Made by a program: the position numbers and the translations under genes | Source of the DNA: Selenomonadaceae bacterium | GTDB lineage: Bacteria; Bacillota; Negativicutes; Selenomonadales; Selenomonadaceae | Reading direction: 5' to 3' | Length of the DNA stretch: 64,000 bases | NCBI GenBank assembly: GCA_017476005.1 | Contig: JAFVEM010000024.1 | Location: forward strand, 1-64,000 | Part shown: positions 1-8,543 of the stretch, piece by piece | Layout: the number at the start of each line of letters is the position of its first letter | How positions within the stretch are numbered: position 1 is the first letter of the stretch | The notes under the pieces: model-generated | What the model was told of the DNA's origin: nothing | What the model saw: the letters and a program-made list of their open reading frames with translations, nothing else | The model's database searches: none

Positions 1-18
1 CGAGCTAACCGTTAAATG

Positions 19-71
19 TCTATTAGGGTTTCCAAAGGGACTGTGTCCCTTTGGCCGCCGGAGGCAAAAAA
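19..71 (+). repeat. Dispersed intergenic palindrome, copy 1
   Basis: A head TCTATTAGGG is followed by a hairpin with CCAAAGGGA at 32-40 and TCCCTTTGG at 46-54, then the tail CCGCCGGAGGC and an A-run. The same head, hairpin and tail recur at 45660 and 52438, and related versions occur at 25336, 25477, 33886, 39699, 46449 and 46547. It lies just beyond the fliK stop and could also act as a terminator for that gene. Confidence 0.75.
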
Positions 72-73
72 GA

Positions 74-1906
74 TTATACCCGGTAGTCCACGCCGCCATC
101 CGTGGTGGCATAATTGGTGTTAATATCATTAGTCGCATTGACTAGGTTTTCCGCCGCATCCTCATAGTTTTCGCCGTCGCGACCAGCCACGTTTCCGCCT
201 TGCCCTTGGGCTTGCCGTGCTTGCTCCCAGCCCCACTGACCTTGACCCTCAGGCATTTGGCCATTGGGTAATTGGGCGGAGACTTCCACGTTATCGACTT
301 TTATGCCTTGGTTGTTCAGCTCCTGCCGGAGTTGCGCCAAGGAATTGTCGATGATGGTGCGGACGTAGGCGTTTTCGCTATGGAACGAAGCATTTACGGC
401 GCCGCCCACCGTGACGGAAATTCTGAGGGTTAAATCGCCTAAGTGTTCCGGTTTCAAGCGGATAACCATTTCCGTGCCCTCTTCGGTGCGAAGAAGTCTC
501 GCTTGCTCCACTATCTGCCGCTGAATCTCGAAGGTGTCTCGCGTCGGTTGATTTACGGGAGGGTTTTCTGGCGTGGCTTGAGTTTCCGTTAGCGTCTGTT
601 GGAAATTGGCGAAAGCCACGTTTTGGCCGTTGGCCTCCGTCCGAGGAGCAATTTCGGCGCCGGTGTTGGTTCTGCCTAAGTCGGTTCCAAAGTTTTGCTG
701 ATTATTGCCCATGGATTGACGCAAATCTTGACCGACCGCATCGCTTACGGGTACTCGCTGGAAGTCGAAGAAATTATCGGCGCGATTTTCCGGCGCGTTG
801 TCTGGAACCGCCGCATTAGGAGTTACCTCACGGGGCGAGACGGCGCTGGCGGCAGTCAAATTGGCGGTGGGAACTTCCACCTGCGGCGCCGTGGGGATGT
901 CTTCGGCTTCTGCCGTAAGCAGAACTTCCCGAGGCGTAATTTCCGGCATATTCGGCACCGTTTCAACCTGATTCGGCAAAAGTGAGCCGACGTTCTGATT
1001 TGGCGACTGATTGATGTTTCGTAAGAAAGCATCTGCCGAGGTCGTTTCCGTTAAAGAAACTTCCGGCGCGACAGTCAAGACCTCCGGCATTTCCGCTCCG
1101 TTTTCCGTTGTCACCATGGAAACGTTGGCGTTGAAGCGTAAGAGTTCGCTGTTTACGGGAAACGCCATTTGCGCCCCTTGATTCCCTCGCGTTTCCACGG
1201 TGAACCAAGGCGCCTCTGTCGCGACGTTTACGGCTTGACCTTCGTTCGCTGCTGCAAGCGGCGTGGGGACGGTCTGCCGTCCGTTAGTCTGAAGCTGTTG
1301 ACCGGGCTGGGGGTATGTTTTGCCGGACAAAACATCCAGCATAGTCTGCCCTTTCTGGGCTGTTTCGCCGCTTTGGGGAAGCAACGATTGCAGGGTGGAA
1401 TCCTGCCTGAGATCCACTAAGCGCTGATTGGCCTGCGTCCAATCGTCAGCGAATGTCTCCGCCTCGGAAGTTGTAAAATCCGGCACTGCCAAAATTTCGT
1501 CGGTGACCGGCGCGGCGAAACCGACCTCCGGCTCTGCGCCCATCGGGGGAGCGAATACCGCATTCGCCGGCGACGCGAGCTTTGATGCCTCCGTCCCCTC
1601 CTCGCTGTCAAGGGGGGAGCTATCCGTTGGCGCCTCGTCCGAGGTCGCATTATCCGCCTGTTTTTTGGCAACAATAATGGCAGCTAAGGGATCCTGCGGA
1701 GCGTCATCGCTCAATTCCCTGACATCCTTGAAATCTCGCGCGTCGTAGGCGCTACGAGTTTCGGATACAGGCGCATTTCCCTTGCTGCCCATAAAATCCT
1801 CAAATCCATTTCCGTCGGTGGCCTTAACCGAGCTAACCATGCTCCTTACGCGACCGCCGACACTGCGCGGCGACAAGTTCACCGCGAGTAAGTTGTTACC
1901 GTTCAT
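74..1906 (-). CDS. fliK: Flagellar hook-length control protein FliK
   Basis: FliK is exported by the flagellar type III apparatus, measures hook length and switches export specificity to filament proteins. The first ~450 residues are low-complexity, rich in Pro, Thr, Asn and Glu, as in the ruler region of the family. Residues ~460-545 match the conserved Flg_hook domain, including the stretch EMVIRLKPEHLGDLTLRI. About 65 Gln/Gly/Asn-rich residues follow. ATG 1906 is chosen because the in-frame GTG at 1915 overlaps the AGGAGG ribosome site. No other flagellar gene is adjacent; flgE lies 10 kb away on the same strand. Downstream genes lie beyond the window edge. Recognition rests on the C-terminal domain. 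Confidence 0.9.
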   Translation of the reverse strand: MNGNNLLAVNLSPRSVGGRVRSMVSSVKATDGNGFEDFMGSKGNAPVSETRSAYDARDFKDVRELSDDAPQDPLAAIIVAKKQADNATSDEAPTDSSPLDSEEGTEASKLASPANAVFAPPMGAEPEVGFAAPVTDEILAVPDFTTSEAETFADDWTQANQRLVDLRQDSTLQSLLPQSGETAQKGQTMLDVLSGKTYPQPGQQLQTNGRQTVPTPLAAANEGQAVNVATEAPWFTVETRGNQGAQMAFPVNSELLRFNANVSMVTTENGAEMPEVLTVAPEVSLTETTSADAFLRNINQSPNQNVGSLLPNQVETVPNMPEITPREVLLTAEAEDIPTAPQVEVPTANLTAASAVSPREVTPNAAVPDNAPENRADNFFDFQRVPVSDAVGQDLRQSMGNNQQNFGTDLGRTNTGAEIAPRTEANGQNVAFANFQQTLTETQATPENPPVNQPTRDTFEIQRQIVEQARLLRTEEGTEMVIRLKPEHLGDLTLRISVTVGGAVNASFHSENAYVRTIIDNSLAQLRQELNNQGIKVDNVEVSAQLPNGQMPEGQGQWGWEQARQAQGQGGNVAGRDGENYEDAAENLVNATNDINTNYATTDGGVDYRV

Positions 1907-2018
1907 TCGCTTCACCTCCTGAGCTTACACTCTTTATATCGAAATTTTTTCCGCGAAATTAAGTGTTTGGCGAAAAATTTATTGGCGTGGGAGTTTTTGT
2001 TTGCAAAATTGGGGTGCC

Positions 2019-2067
2019 GTCATATAATTAACTGCAAAGTAATTTACTCCAAAGTTAATTATATGAC
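2019..2067. promoter_or_regulatory. Perfect 15-bp inverted repeat, probable operator
   Basis: The arms GTCATATAATTAACT (2019-2033) and AGTTAATTATATGAC (2053-2067) are exact reverse complements separated by 19 nt. Inside the spacer is a smaller AGTAA-T-TTACT palindrome (2038-2048). A direct repeat, ACTGCAAAGT at 2031 and ACTCCAAAGT at 2046, overlaps it. The right arm ends just before the AGGAGG of the ATPase gene at 2083, and the AT-rich arms contain -10-like TATAAT. The nested symmetry suggests an operator or mRNA hairpin controlling that gene; this is inferred from position only. Confidence 0.6.
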
Positions 2068-2082
2068 ATAGGAGGCGTTGCC

Positions 2083-3480
2083 ATGTTTCTGGGACGAAAA
2101 CAGGAGCTAAATAGACTAAACCGACTCTATCAGACAAAAAAATTTCAGCTGTTCATTCTGTACGGGCGGCGTCGAGTAGGAAAGACGGCTCTCATCCGGG
2201 AATTTTGCCAAGATAAGCCCCACATTTTCTTCGCGGCAGAACTCGGCAATGATAACGCCAACCTAAAAAAATTTTCGGCGCAGGTCTTGGCGCACTACCA
2301 CGAGAGTGCCTATACCGACTTTTCATCTTGGGAGAAAGCGGTTTTATTTATCAATGAGCGGCAGGGGGATGCTCCCTTGGTGCTGGTGCTGGACGAGTTC
2401 CCTTATTTGGCCGAGAGCAATCGGGGGATTCTTTCCGGTCTGCAACACCTAATAGACCATGAACTGCAAAGTAGTCGCCTGTTTCTGATTCTCTGCGGCA
2501 GTTATGTGAGTTTCATGGAGGAGGAAGTTTTAGGGGGTAAAAGTCCGCTGTTTGGTCGGCGCACGGCGCAATTACAATTAAAACCCTTTGATTATTTGGA
2601 CAGCGCCGCCTTTCTCCCTAGGTTCTCCCCGGAGGAGCAGTGCATCCTCTACGGCGTACTTGGCGGCATCCCCCAGTATCTGCGAGGGATTGATAATCAA
2701 AAAAATCTGGAAAGCAACCTGCAAGACCTATTTTTAACCCCTATGGGTTTTCTGTATAATGAGCCGCTGTTACTGCTACGCGAGGAAATTCAGCAACCTG
2801 GAGTCTATAACGCCATTTTAGCCGCCATAGCCGGCGGCGCCTCCAAGGCCAACGAAATTGCCGGCAAGACGGGAGAGCCAGTGGCCAAATGCCTAAAATA
2901 TATGCAAACCCTTATTAGTCTTGGCATTATCAAAAAAGAAACGCCTTGGGGCGAAAAGGAGTCGTCGCGACGCACTATTTATCGTTTGCAGGATTTGTTG
3001 TTCCGCTTTTGGTATCGCTACATAATGGGCGGTAGTGTCCTTATCGAAAGCGAGGCCGGTCATATCCTGTGGCAGAAAAAAATAGCGCCGGATATATCTC
3101 ATTATATGGGCGCGGTATTCGAGCAAATTTGCGGCGAATATTTACTGCGGCAAAATTCGCTGGGGAGCTTGCCGTTTCTCTTTACGTCGCTGGGACGTTG
3201 GTGGGGTGCTAACCCACGCACCAAGGAGCAAGTGGAAATCGACTTGGTGGCCGCCGACCATAATCATTACCTCGTGGGAGAATGTAAATGGCGCCATGAA
3301 AAAACCGGCCTAAAGGTATTATCCGCGCTCAAAGAAAAAGCCTTGGCCGCAGTCGGCCAAGGCGCAGATTGTCGTTACATATTATTTTCCCAAAGCGGCT
3401 TCACGCCGGAACTAAAGGCGGAGGCCGACGGGGACAGACTGATGCTCGTGGATTTAGGGGAGATTATGAAACAGGTTTAG
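2083..3480 (+). CDS. Archaeal-type ATPase with DUF234 nuclease-like domain
   Basis: Residues 1-220 form a STAND/archaeal-type ATPase. A FLGRKQEL start is followed by a Walker A motif GRRRVGKT near residue 30 and a Walker B-like LVLDEFPYL near residue 107. The middle contains a winged-helix-like stretch. The C-terminal ~130 residues resemble DUF234, a PD-(D/E)XK-like fold, with VEIDLVAADHNHYLVGECKW supplying the D and E-x-K residues. Family members are frequent in accessory regions and mostly lack assigned substrates; a defence or mobile-element role is only a guess. ATG 2083 has AGGAGG eight bases upstream. The 3' end overlaps the convergent gene at 3464 by 17 bases. Confidence 0.8.
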   Translation: MFLGRKQELNRLNRLYQTKKFQLFILYGRRRVGKTALIREFCQDKPHIFFAAELGNDNANLKKFSAQVLAHYHESAYTDFSSWEKAVLFINERQGDAPLVLVLDEFPYLAESNRGILSGLQHLIDHELQSSRLFLILCGSYVSFMEEEVLGGKSPLFGRRTAQLQLKPFDYLDSAAFLPRFSPEEQCILYGVLGGIPQYLRGIDNQKNLESNLQDLFLTPMGFLYNEPLLLLREEIQQPGVYNAILAAIAGGASKANEIAGKTGEPVAKCLKYMQTLISLGIIKKETPWGEKESSRRTIYRLQDLLFRFWYRYIMGGSVLIESEAGHILWQKKIAPDISHYMGAVFEQICGEYLLRQNSLGSLPFLFTSLGRWWGANPRTKEQVEIDLVAADHNHYLVGECKWRHEKTGLKVLSALKEKALAAVGQGADCRYILFSQSGFTPELKAEADGDRLMLVDLGEIMKQV

Positions 3481-5203
3481 CCCCACTGTCCTCGGCTATG
3501 CGTCTTTGGCCGTACAAAGTAAGAAATCGACCGGGATTAGCGTCGTAATCGGGGGAGCAAAGGTCATTTTGCACCTCTTCCCCTTCTCTTACCCGTACGC
3601 CCATGATGCTCAACATGACATTGTAGATAAGGTCGTTAGTGAAAACAGCGTCTCGTCGCTCTTTAAGTTGTTGAATTTGGGTAGCGTGTGCAGCCATGTA
3701 CGCATCGGAAAAAATCATGTAGAACGGAATATAAGCCATGTCAAAGACAAAGGTGGCCGGATCGTGCGCCATGCCGTAGTTGACGGCCTCGCTGTGGTCG
3801 GCGAAATAAATAAGGCCTTGAAAATTAGGCCGAGCCATCAGTTTTTTCACCAGCTCCTCCATGACGTGATCATTATAAAGCATACTGTTGTCATACTCGC
3901 TGTTTTGTGTGCCGTCGAAGAAGCGTTCAAACTCTGCCGGGTAACGGCTATGATAGGAAATATGGTTCCCCATCAGGTGTATTACGAGGAGGGCTTTGTC
4001 GGTAGGCTGAATATCCGGCAGTCTATTCAGCAGTTCGCCGTCGTAATAATCGGTGTCAAGGGTATTGCCCACATGGGAGTTAATGAAATCCTGACTGCCG
4101 GCCTCATCGGCAATAACGGAAATGGGAGTCCCCCAGCTACCGTAGCGCACCTGATTGCTGAGCCAAACGGTTTTAAACCCGGCGGCGTTGGCCGCCTCTA
4201 TCAAAGTAACGGCATCTTCCAGTGCTACCTCGTTGTACTGATTTTGGGAGGTGAGGGCGTAGGTCAGTGCAGGTACCGTCTGCACATGACAGGAATAGGC
4301 ATTGTTAAACATTATCAGGTGGGGGTCGTTTTTCCGCGATTCCAGCCAAGGGGTAGTAGGCTCATGATAGCCATAGGCCGACATGCGGGTGCGGTTCTGC
4401 GACTCGCCGATAACCAATACATAGAGGCCGGGATCTCCCGTCGAAATTATGGGTAAATCAGCGACGTGTGCTTGGCGAGCGGCTTGCACCTTAGCAAATT
4501 CGTCGTAATCGGCTTGATACGTTTTAGTTTCGGCGTAAATACTGGTGAGGAAATTGTCTTGCGTGCGCAATAGGAGAACCACATTCAATACCAGAAACAG
4601 CGCCGCGCCCAGATAATACCACCGGCTTTTTTTGAGCGCTAACCCCTTCGCCGCCCATACGGACAGCCATATCAGCGCTAAATAAGCCATTATCATAACA
4701 ATGGCGGCTCCTCCCGTACGGTCTGTCACATACCCCCAAGCCTCTGTCGCATTAGTTTGGAGCAAGGCCATGACGGCCTCCACGTTTAGCCATGCCCCTT
4801 CGGAACAATAGTAGCCCCAGCACAGGAGAATAGGAGGAGACACGAGGGCAAATCCCACTCCCATAAAAATGCGCCCGAATCGCCGGCCAATAATCCCCAC
4901 TGTCACCAGCAGAATATTGCCGAGGGCAAAGGCAAAACTGAGGTAATTGTCAACCTCCCATACCTTAATGGAGGTGGGAGTAAGGTAGCGAATAAGAAAA
5001 AGGGAGATGAGTACCCCCAAAACGACCGACATTGCGCGCCCGTAAGCCTTTGGTTGTTGCCACAACTTGACACCGCCCCACCAAAGCATGGCGCACACCA
5101 GCAGGAAAACCGTATGCCTTGGGCTCAGCTCCTGCATGACCAGCGTGGTAAGCGCCGTAAGTAACGCATAAGTCGCCACCGTTAAGCCCAGATAGAGCTT
5201 CAT
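3464..5203 (-). CDS. Phosphoethanolamine transferase, EptA/sulfatase family
   Basis: This is an inner-membrane enzyme expected to move phosphoethanolamine from phosphatidylethanolamine onto lipid A or another surface glycan. The first ~215 residues hold about five hydrophobic segments. A periplasmic sulfatase-fold domain follows, with the metal ligand in GES (266-268), the candidate nucleophile Thr309 in HVQTVPALT, His414 in MGNHISYHSRYP and Asp469-His470 in FADHSEAV. Length (579 residues) fits the family. It is the last gene of the ilvB-led operon and starts one base after the GT2 stop. Such enzymes need a diderm envelope. The exact acceptor cannot be told from sequence. Confidence 0.87.
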   Translation of the reverse strand: MKLYLGLTVATYALLTALTTLVMQELSPRHTVFLLVCAMLWWGGVKLWQQPKAYGRAMSVVLGVLISLFLIRYLTPTSIKVWEVDNYLSFAFALGNILLVTVGIIGRRFGRIFMGVGFALVSPPILLCWGYYCSEGAWLNVEAVMALLQTNATEAWGYVTDRTGGAAIVMIMAYLALIWLSVWAAKGLALKKSRWYYLGAALFLVLNVVLLLRTQDNFLTSIYAETKTYQADYDEFAKVQAARQAHVADLPIISTGDPGLYVLVIGESQNRTRMSAYGYHEPTTPWLESRKNDPHLIMFNNAYSCHVQTVPALTYALTSQNQYNEVALEDAVTLIEAANAAGFKTVWLSNQVRYGSWGTPISVIADEAGSQDFINSHVGNTLDTDYYDGELLNRLPDIQPTDKALLVIHLMGNHISYHSRYPAEFERFFDGTQNSEYDNSMLYNDHVMEELVKKLMARPNFQGLIYFADHSEAVNYGMAHDPATFVFDMAYIPFYMIFSDAYMAAHATQIQQLKERRDAVFTNDLIYNVMLSIMGVRVREGEEVQNDLCSPDYDANPGRFLTLYGQRRIAEDSGAKPVS

Positions 5204-5204
5204 C

Positions 5205-6320
5205 TCAGATGTCCTCTTCTCTTTTCAGTAGCCTCTCCTGTAGCTCCTCCAACCCACTCGTCCGCGGATTTAGCGTGAAGGCTCGCGCCAGCCATTTTTC
5301 GGCGTTACTCCTATCCCCTAACATTTCGCACAGCTCCGCTAGTTTTTTGCAAACGATGGCGGCTACTCTGGGGGTAAAGTAAGAAGCCTCCTTGTAATTC
5401 ACCGGCGAGCGGTCGAAAATACCCATGGCGGTCTCAAAGGATGCTTTCGCCTCCTGCAATCGCCCCATGCCCCCCAAGACCATGCCTCGCTCGGCGTAAA
5501 ATTCTGGTAGCTCCGGCAGTTCGCGTATGGCGACATCCGCCAGCGTCAGCCTGTCCGCGAAGTTTAAATTCAATTGGTGCATGGATTCCAAGGCCAGATG
5601 ATAAAGCTCCCCTTGTCCCCCCACCAATATCATGTCGGAATCCAAGGCTTCCATGGCGTGACTGAGGGCTTTTTGGTAGTCTCGACGGCCAAAATATTCC
5701 TGCGCCAAATGGTAATCATGGAAAGGCGTGTGTCCATTTTCCTTTATGTCCTGCATAATCAAGGCGATGTTGCGGTTGATTTTCTTTGCGCTGTTGCGGC
5801 GCGAATAACCGGTGTGATTTAAGGCCAGTCTCTCGTCGGCGTAGCTGACTTTCAGTCTTCCGTCTGTTCGCCCGGGCATTTCGTGAATACGCCCGCTGTA
5901 TCGCACTGCCGGGGTGTTGCGCAAGACTCTGGGAGAGATATCCATCGCCCCGGAGGTTTTGGCATCCGGGTCGATATTGTACCTAATGAGCATGATAACA
6001 TCGCAATCCGGTTCGGCGGTGATTTTTTCCAGCAGCGCCGGGCGGACTTCCTTGGGGTGGCGAAAATATTCGTCGGCATCGAGAAAAATAAGCCAAGGAC
6101 TTTGCACCTGCTCCAAGGCAAAATTTCTGGCCTTGGCAAAATGATCCACCCAAGAGAAATGGCAGACCGTGGCGCCAAAGGATTCGGCTACCCTTACCGT
6201 ATCATCGGTGGAACCGGTATCCACCACAATAAGCTCGTTCACCGCCAAGGCAAGACTCCTCAGGGAACGCTCCAAATCCTTGGCGCCGTTTTTCACAATG
6301 TAGCAAGCTGCCAAATCCAT
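5205..6320 (-). CDS. Family 2 glycosyltransferase with TPR-like C-terminus
   Basis: The N-terminal ~210 residues are a GT-A fold typical of the SunS/WcaA-type GT2 group. It has ACYIVKNGAKDLERSL at the start, VVDTGSTDDTV near residue 35 and the metal-binding FLDADEYF near residue 85. The remaining ~160 residues are helical TPR-like repeats, a common arrangement in Firmicute glycosyltransferases that modify proteins or surface polymers. It lies one base after the FkbM gene stop and one base before the EptA-like gene, so the three are probably cotranscribed. Donor and acceptor are unknown. Confidence 0.85.
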   Translation of the reverse strand: MDLAACYIVKNGAKDLERSLRSLALAVNELIVVDTGSTDDTVRVAESFGATVCHFSWVDHFAKARNFALEQVQSPWLIFLDADEYFRHPKEVRPALLEKITAEPDCDVIMLIRYNIDPDAKTSGAMDISPRVLRNTPAVRYSGRIHEMPGRTDGRLKVSYADERLALNHTGYSRRNSAKKINRNIALIMQDIKENGHTPFHDYHLAQEYFGRRDYQKALSHAMEALDSDMILVGGQGELYHLALESMHQLNLNFADRLTLADVAIRELPELPEFYAERGMVLGGMGRLQEAKASFETAMGIFDRSPVNYKEASYFTPRVAAIVCKKLAELCEMLGDRSNAEKWLARAFTLNPRTSGLEELQERLLKREEDI

Positions 6321-6321
6321 C

Positions 6322-7125
6322 TTATCCGGCCACTCCCTTAACCCATGACGCGTCCGGCTCCACTTCAGGGAAACCTTGGATATCCGCTGTCGTTTCCCGA
6401 TGAATGCATAGCACGTTTAAGGACACCACAGGACGATCCAAAGTGCCAAAAACACAGACTGGATTGCCAAAATAATTTTGCGGATTATAGAGGGGCGGTG
6501 TATGCCAATACAGCCGATACCCATGATTCCTGAGCCAAGCAAAGAGCGTCGGATTTTTGTCCTTGCGGTCGGCTTCGGTGTATATCACGGGATGAAATTT
6601 GGCAATTAGTCTTTGGGCACCTTTTAAGACGTTGAGTTCCATGCCTTCCACATCGATTTTCAGGAAATCCAACCGTTTCAGCGGCAACGAATCGAGGGCA
6701 ATGGCAGGTACCGGCTCACCTGCGGTGGTATCGATAAGCGACATACCGCCCCAATTATGCACCTGCGTCGCGTTCCATACGGGAACCTGCACCGTCCCCG
6801 GAGTATCCGATAAACATTTTTGTTCGCAGTGGACGTTGGTGAGACTGTTTAAAGCCATATTGCCGGCGAGTAGCTGAAACACCAAACGTTGCGGCTCAAA
6901 AGCCCAAACTTCCCCCGTATCGCCCACGAGTTGCGCCAAATGTACCGTATGGGAACCAATGTTAGCACCGGCCTCCACCACAGTGTCTCCCGGTTTCACA
7001 ACTTGCTCAAAGAGGTCGGCTTCCCCTTGAGAGTATTCACCGTAATGTTGTAGCGACTTGCCGATATATTCATCCAGCACATTGTACATAATTTTTCCAT
7101 AGCGAAAATCATGACAAATATTCAA
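6322..7125 (-). CDS. FkbM-family SAM-dependent methyltransferase
   Basis: The Rossmann methyltransferase core is visible as VVEAGANIGSHTVHLAQLVG (SAM-binding motif I) followed by VWAFEPQ. The FkbM signature LDFLKIDVEGMELNVLKGA lies near residue 150. FkbM enzymes usually O-methylate sugars or lipid-linked glycans. The start is TTG 7125, preceded by GGGGGA at a suitable distance, 11 bases after the ilvN stop. Its place among fucosyltransferase, GT2 and phosphoethanolamine transferase genes suggests it methylates the same surface glycan; that link is inference. Confidence 0.85.
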   Translation of the reverse strand: MNICHDFRYGKIMYNVLDEYIGKSLQHYGEYSQGEADLFEQVVKPGDTVVEAGANIGSHTVHLAQLVGDTGEVWAFEPQRLVFQLLAGNMALNSLTNVHCEQKCLSDTPGTVQVPVWNATQVHNWGGMSLIDTTAGEPVPAIALDSLPLKRLDFLKIDVEGMELNVLKGAQRLIAKFHPVIYTEADRKDKNPTLFAWLRNHGYRLYWHTPPLYNPQNYFGNPVCVFGTLDRPVVSLNVLCIHRETTADIQGFPEVEPDASWVKGVAG

Positions 7126-7136
7126 ATTCAGTCCCC

Positions 7137-7637
7137 CTACATCTTCTTTACCGGCACCGGGCCGCGAGATAAGGCGATGGCTCCCGTGCGAGCGATTTCG
7201 ATGATCTCATACTCGCTGAGGACTTCAATTACGGCGTCGATTTTGCTTTGTTGTCCCGTCAGCTCGATTACCACGTTTTCCGGGGTGACATCTACGATAT
7301 TGGCGCGAAAAACATTCACTACGTCGATGATTTCGGCTCTGGTTTCGCGCGTGGCGCGGACTTTTATCATAACTAATTCCCGGGCAATGGAATCGTATTT
7401 GGTGAGATTTACGATTTTGATAACGTCGATGAGTTTGGAGAGCTGATTCACCACTTGGTCAAGCTCGTTTTCCGACTCCACCGATACCACGATGTTAATG
7501 CGCGTCACCGCTTCTTCCTCGGTGTAACCGGCGGAAATGCTTTCGATATTAAAGGCGCGCCGACTGATAAGCCCCGACACATGGGTCAGCACCCCGGGTT
7601 TATTATCCACCAAGACAGCCAACAAATATTTTTTCAT
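7137..7637 (-). CDS. ilvN: Acetolactate synthase small (regulatory) subunit
   Basis: This is the regulatory subunit of acetohydroxyacid synthase, which carries feedback inhibition by valine. The N-terminal ACT domain begins YLLAVLVDNKPGVLTHVSGLI. The C-terminal ALS_ss_C domain spans ~85-160 and ends with EIARTGAIALSRG. At 166 residues it matches the IlvN/IlvH length. It would normally follow ilvB directly. Here a fucosyltransferase gene of about 880 bases sits between them, and FkbM follows after 11 bases. Confidence 0.93.
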   Translation of the reverse strand: MKKYLLAVLVDNKPGVLTHVSGLISRRAFNIESISAGYTEEEAVTRINIVVSVESENELDQVVNQLSKLIDVIKIVNLTKYDSIARELVMIKVRATRETRAEIIDVVNVFRANIVDVTPENVVIELTGQQSKIDAVIEVLSEYEIIEIARTGAIALSRGPVPVKKM

Positions 7638-7653
7638 AAGGTGTCCTTCCCTT

Positions 7654-8532
7654 TCAGTTTGTCATTCCCCAACGATTTATGTCTTCCCCATCTTCAAAAG
7701 GCGAGAGAAGACCGGCCATTAAGCTGAAGGAACTGCGGTCGGAGATATGATTCCGACACATGGCCATCAATTGCATATCGCGGTAAGCTCCGGCTCCGAT
7801 GTTCCCTCGTACCGGGGTGAGTTTGTTTCTTATCTGCGCCAAACCCAAAGCATCGGCCAAGATATGACACCACTCAAAATCGTCCGTGAACAGGAAATAC
7901 CGGTCCGGGTGCCACTCGGTTTCGGCCTTCAGTATGGCCTGCCGAAAAAAACTGGGAGGCGCGCACCAACCGTGACGCGCCATGTCGCCGCGCCTGATGT
8001 GGATGGATACCGGGCAGTGACTTTTTTTGATTAGCCGCTCGTAGCCTAGGTTAGCTTCGGAAGTAAACGGTGGAAAAACGAATTCGCGTTCTATTTTCTC
8101 CCGAATAGCCAAATAAAAAAGATTGGTAAGCCAATAGCCATGGCAGTATATGTGTCCCCGGAGCCGTGGAAATTCCGTACCGGGAGTATAGGGGATGATT
8201 TGCCCCCGGAAGGACAAATTACTGGTGTTTCGTTCCTGCACTGCCATCAGCGAAAGTCCGCCATCACTTAGCACCTGCGCCACGCCCCACACTCCTTCGG
8301 GACGCCTAGCGAGCATCTCTTGCCACACATCGGCGCTGAAATACTCGCTAAGTCGCTTCGGGCGCAGACCGAACACTCGCTCCAGCTCGTAGCCGTTATG
8401 GGGCGTATGCGGCAGAAAGAAGGGGGCGTCGTCGATGATACATTCCTCCCCCGTTGTTTCTTCCAACCAACGCATAAAAACATACTGAAACATCTGGTTG
8501 CCGAGACCGCCGTTCATATAGACTATCTGCAT
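7654..8532 (-). CDS. GT11-family alpha-1,2-fucosyltransferase
   Basis: The protein begins QIVYMNGGLGNQMFQYVF, the hallmark N-terminus of GT11 alpha-1,2-fucosyltransferases. It carries the GDP-fucose-binding motif VSIHIRRGD mid-protein and YFLFTDD further on. It should add fucose to a terminal galactose of a surface glycan or LPS. The ATG at 8544 overlaps the ilvB stop as TGATG. ATG 8532 is preferred because GGGGG lies six bases upstream and GT11 proteins normally start at the QIV strand. The gene lies between ilvB and ilvN, in the same direction. Confidence 0.88.
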   Translation of the reverse strand: MQIVYMNGGLGNQMFQYVFMRWLEETTGEECIIDDAPFFLPHTPHNGYELERVFGLRPKRLSEYFSADVWQEMLARRPEGVWGVAQVLSDGGLSLMAVQERNTSNLSFRGQIIPYTPGTEFPRLRGHIYCHGYWLTNLFYLAIREKIEREFVFPPFTSEANLGYERLIKKSHCPVSIHIRRGDMARHGWCAPPSFFRQAILKAETEWHPDRYFLFTDDFEWCHILADALGLAQIRNKLTPVRGNIGAGAYRDMQLMAMCRNHISDRSSFSLMAGLLSPFEDGEDINRWGMTN

Positions 8533-8543
8533 GGATGCCCCCA

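Noticed and set aside
3506-4456. 316-codon frame antisense to the EptA-like gene
   Set aside because: Mirror of a clear sulfatase-fold coding region; no ribosome site or domain.
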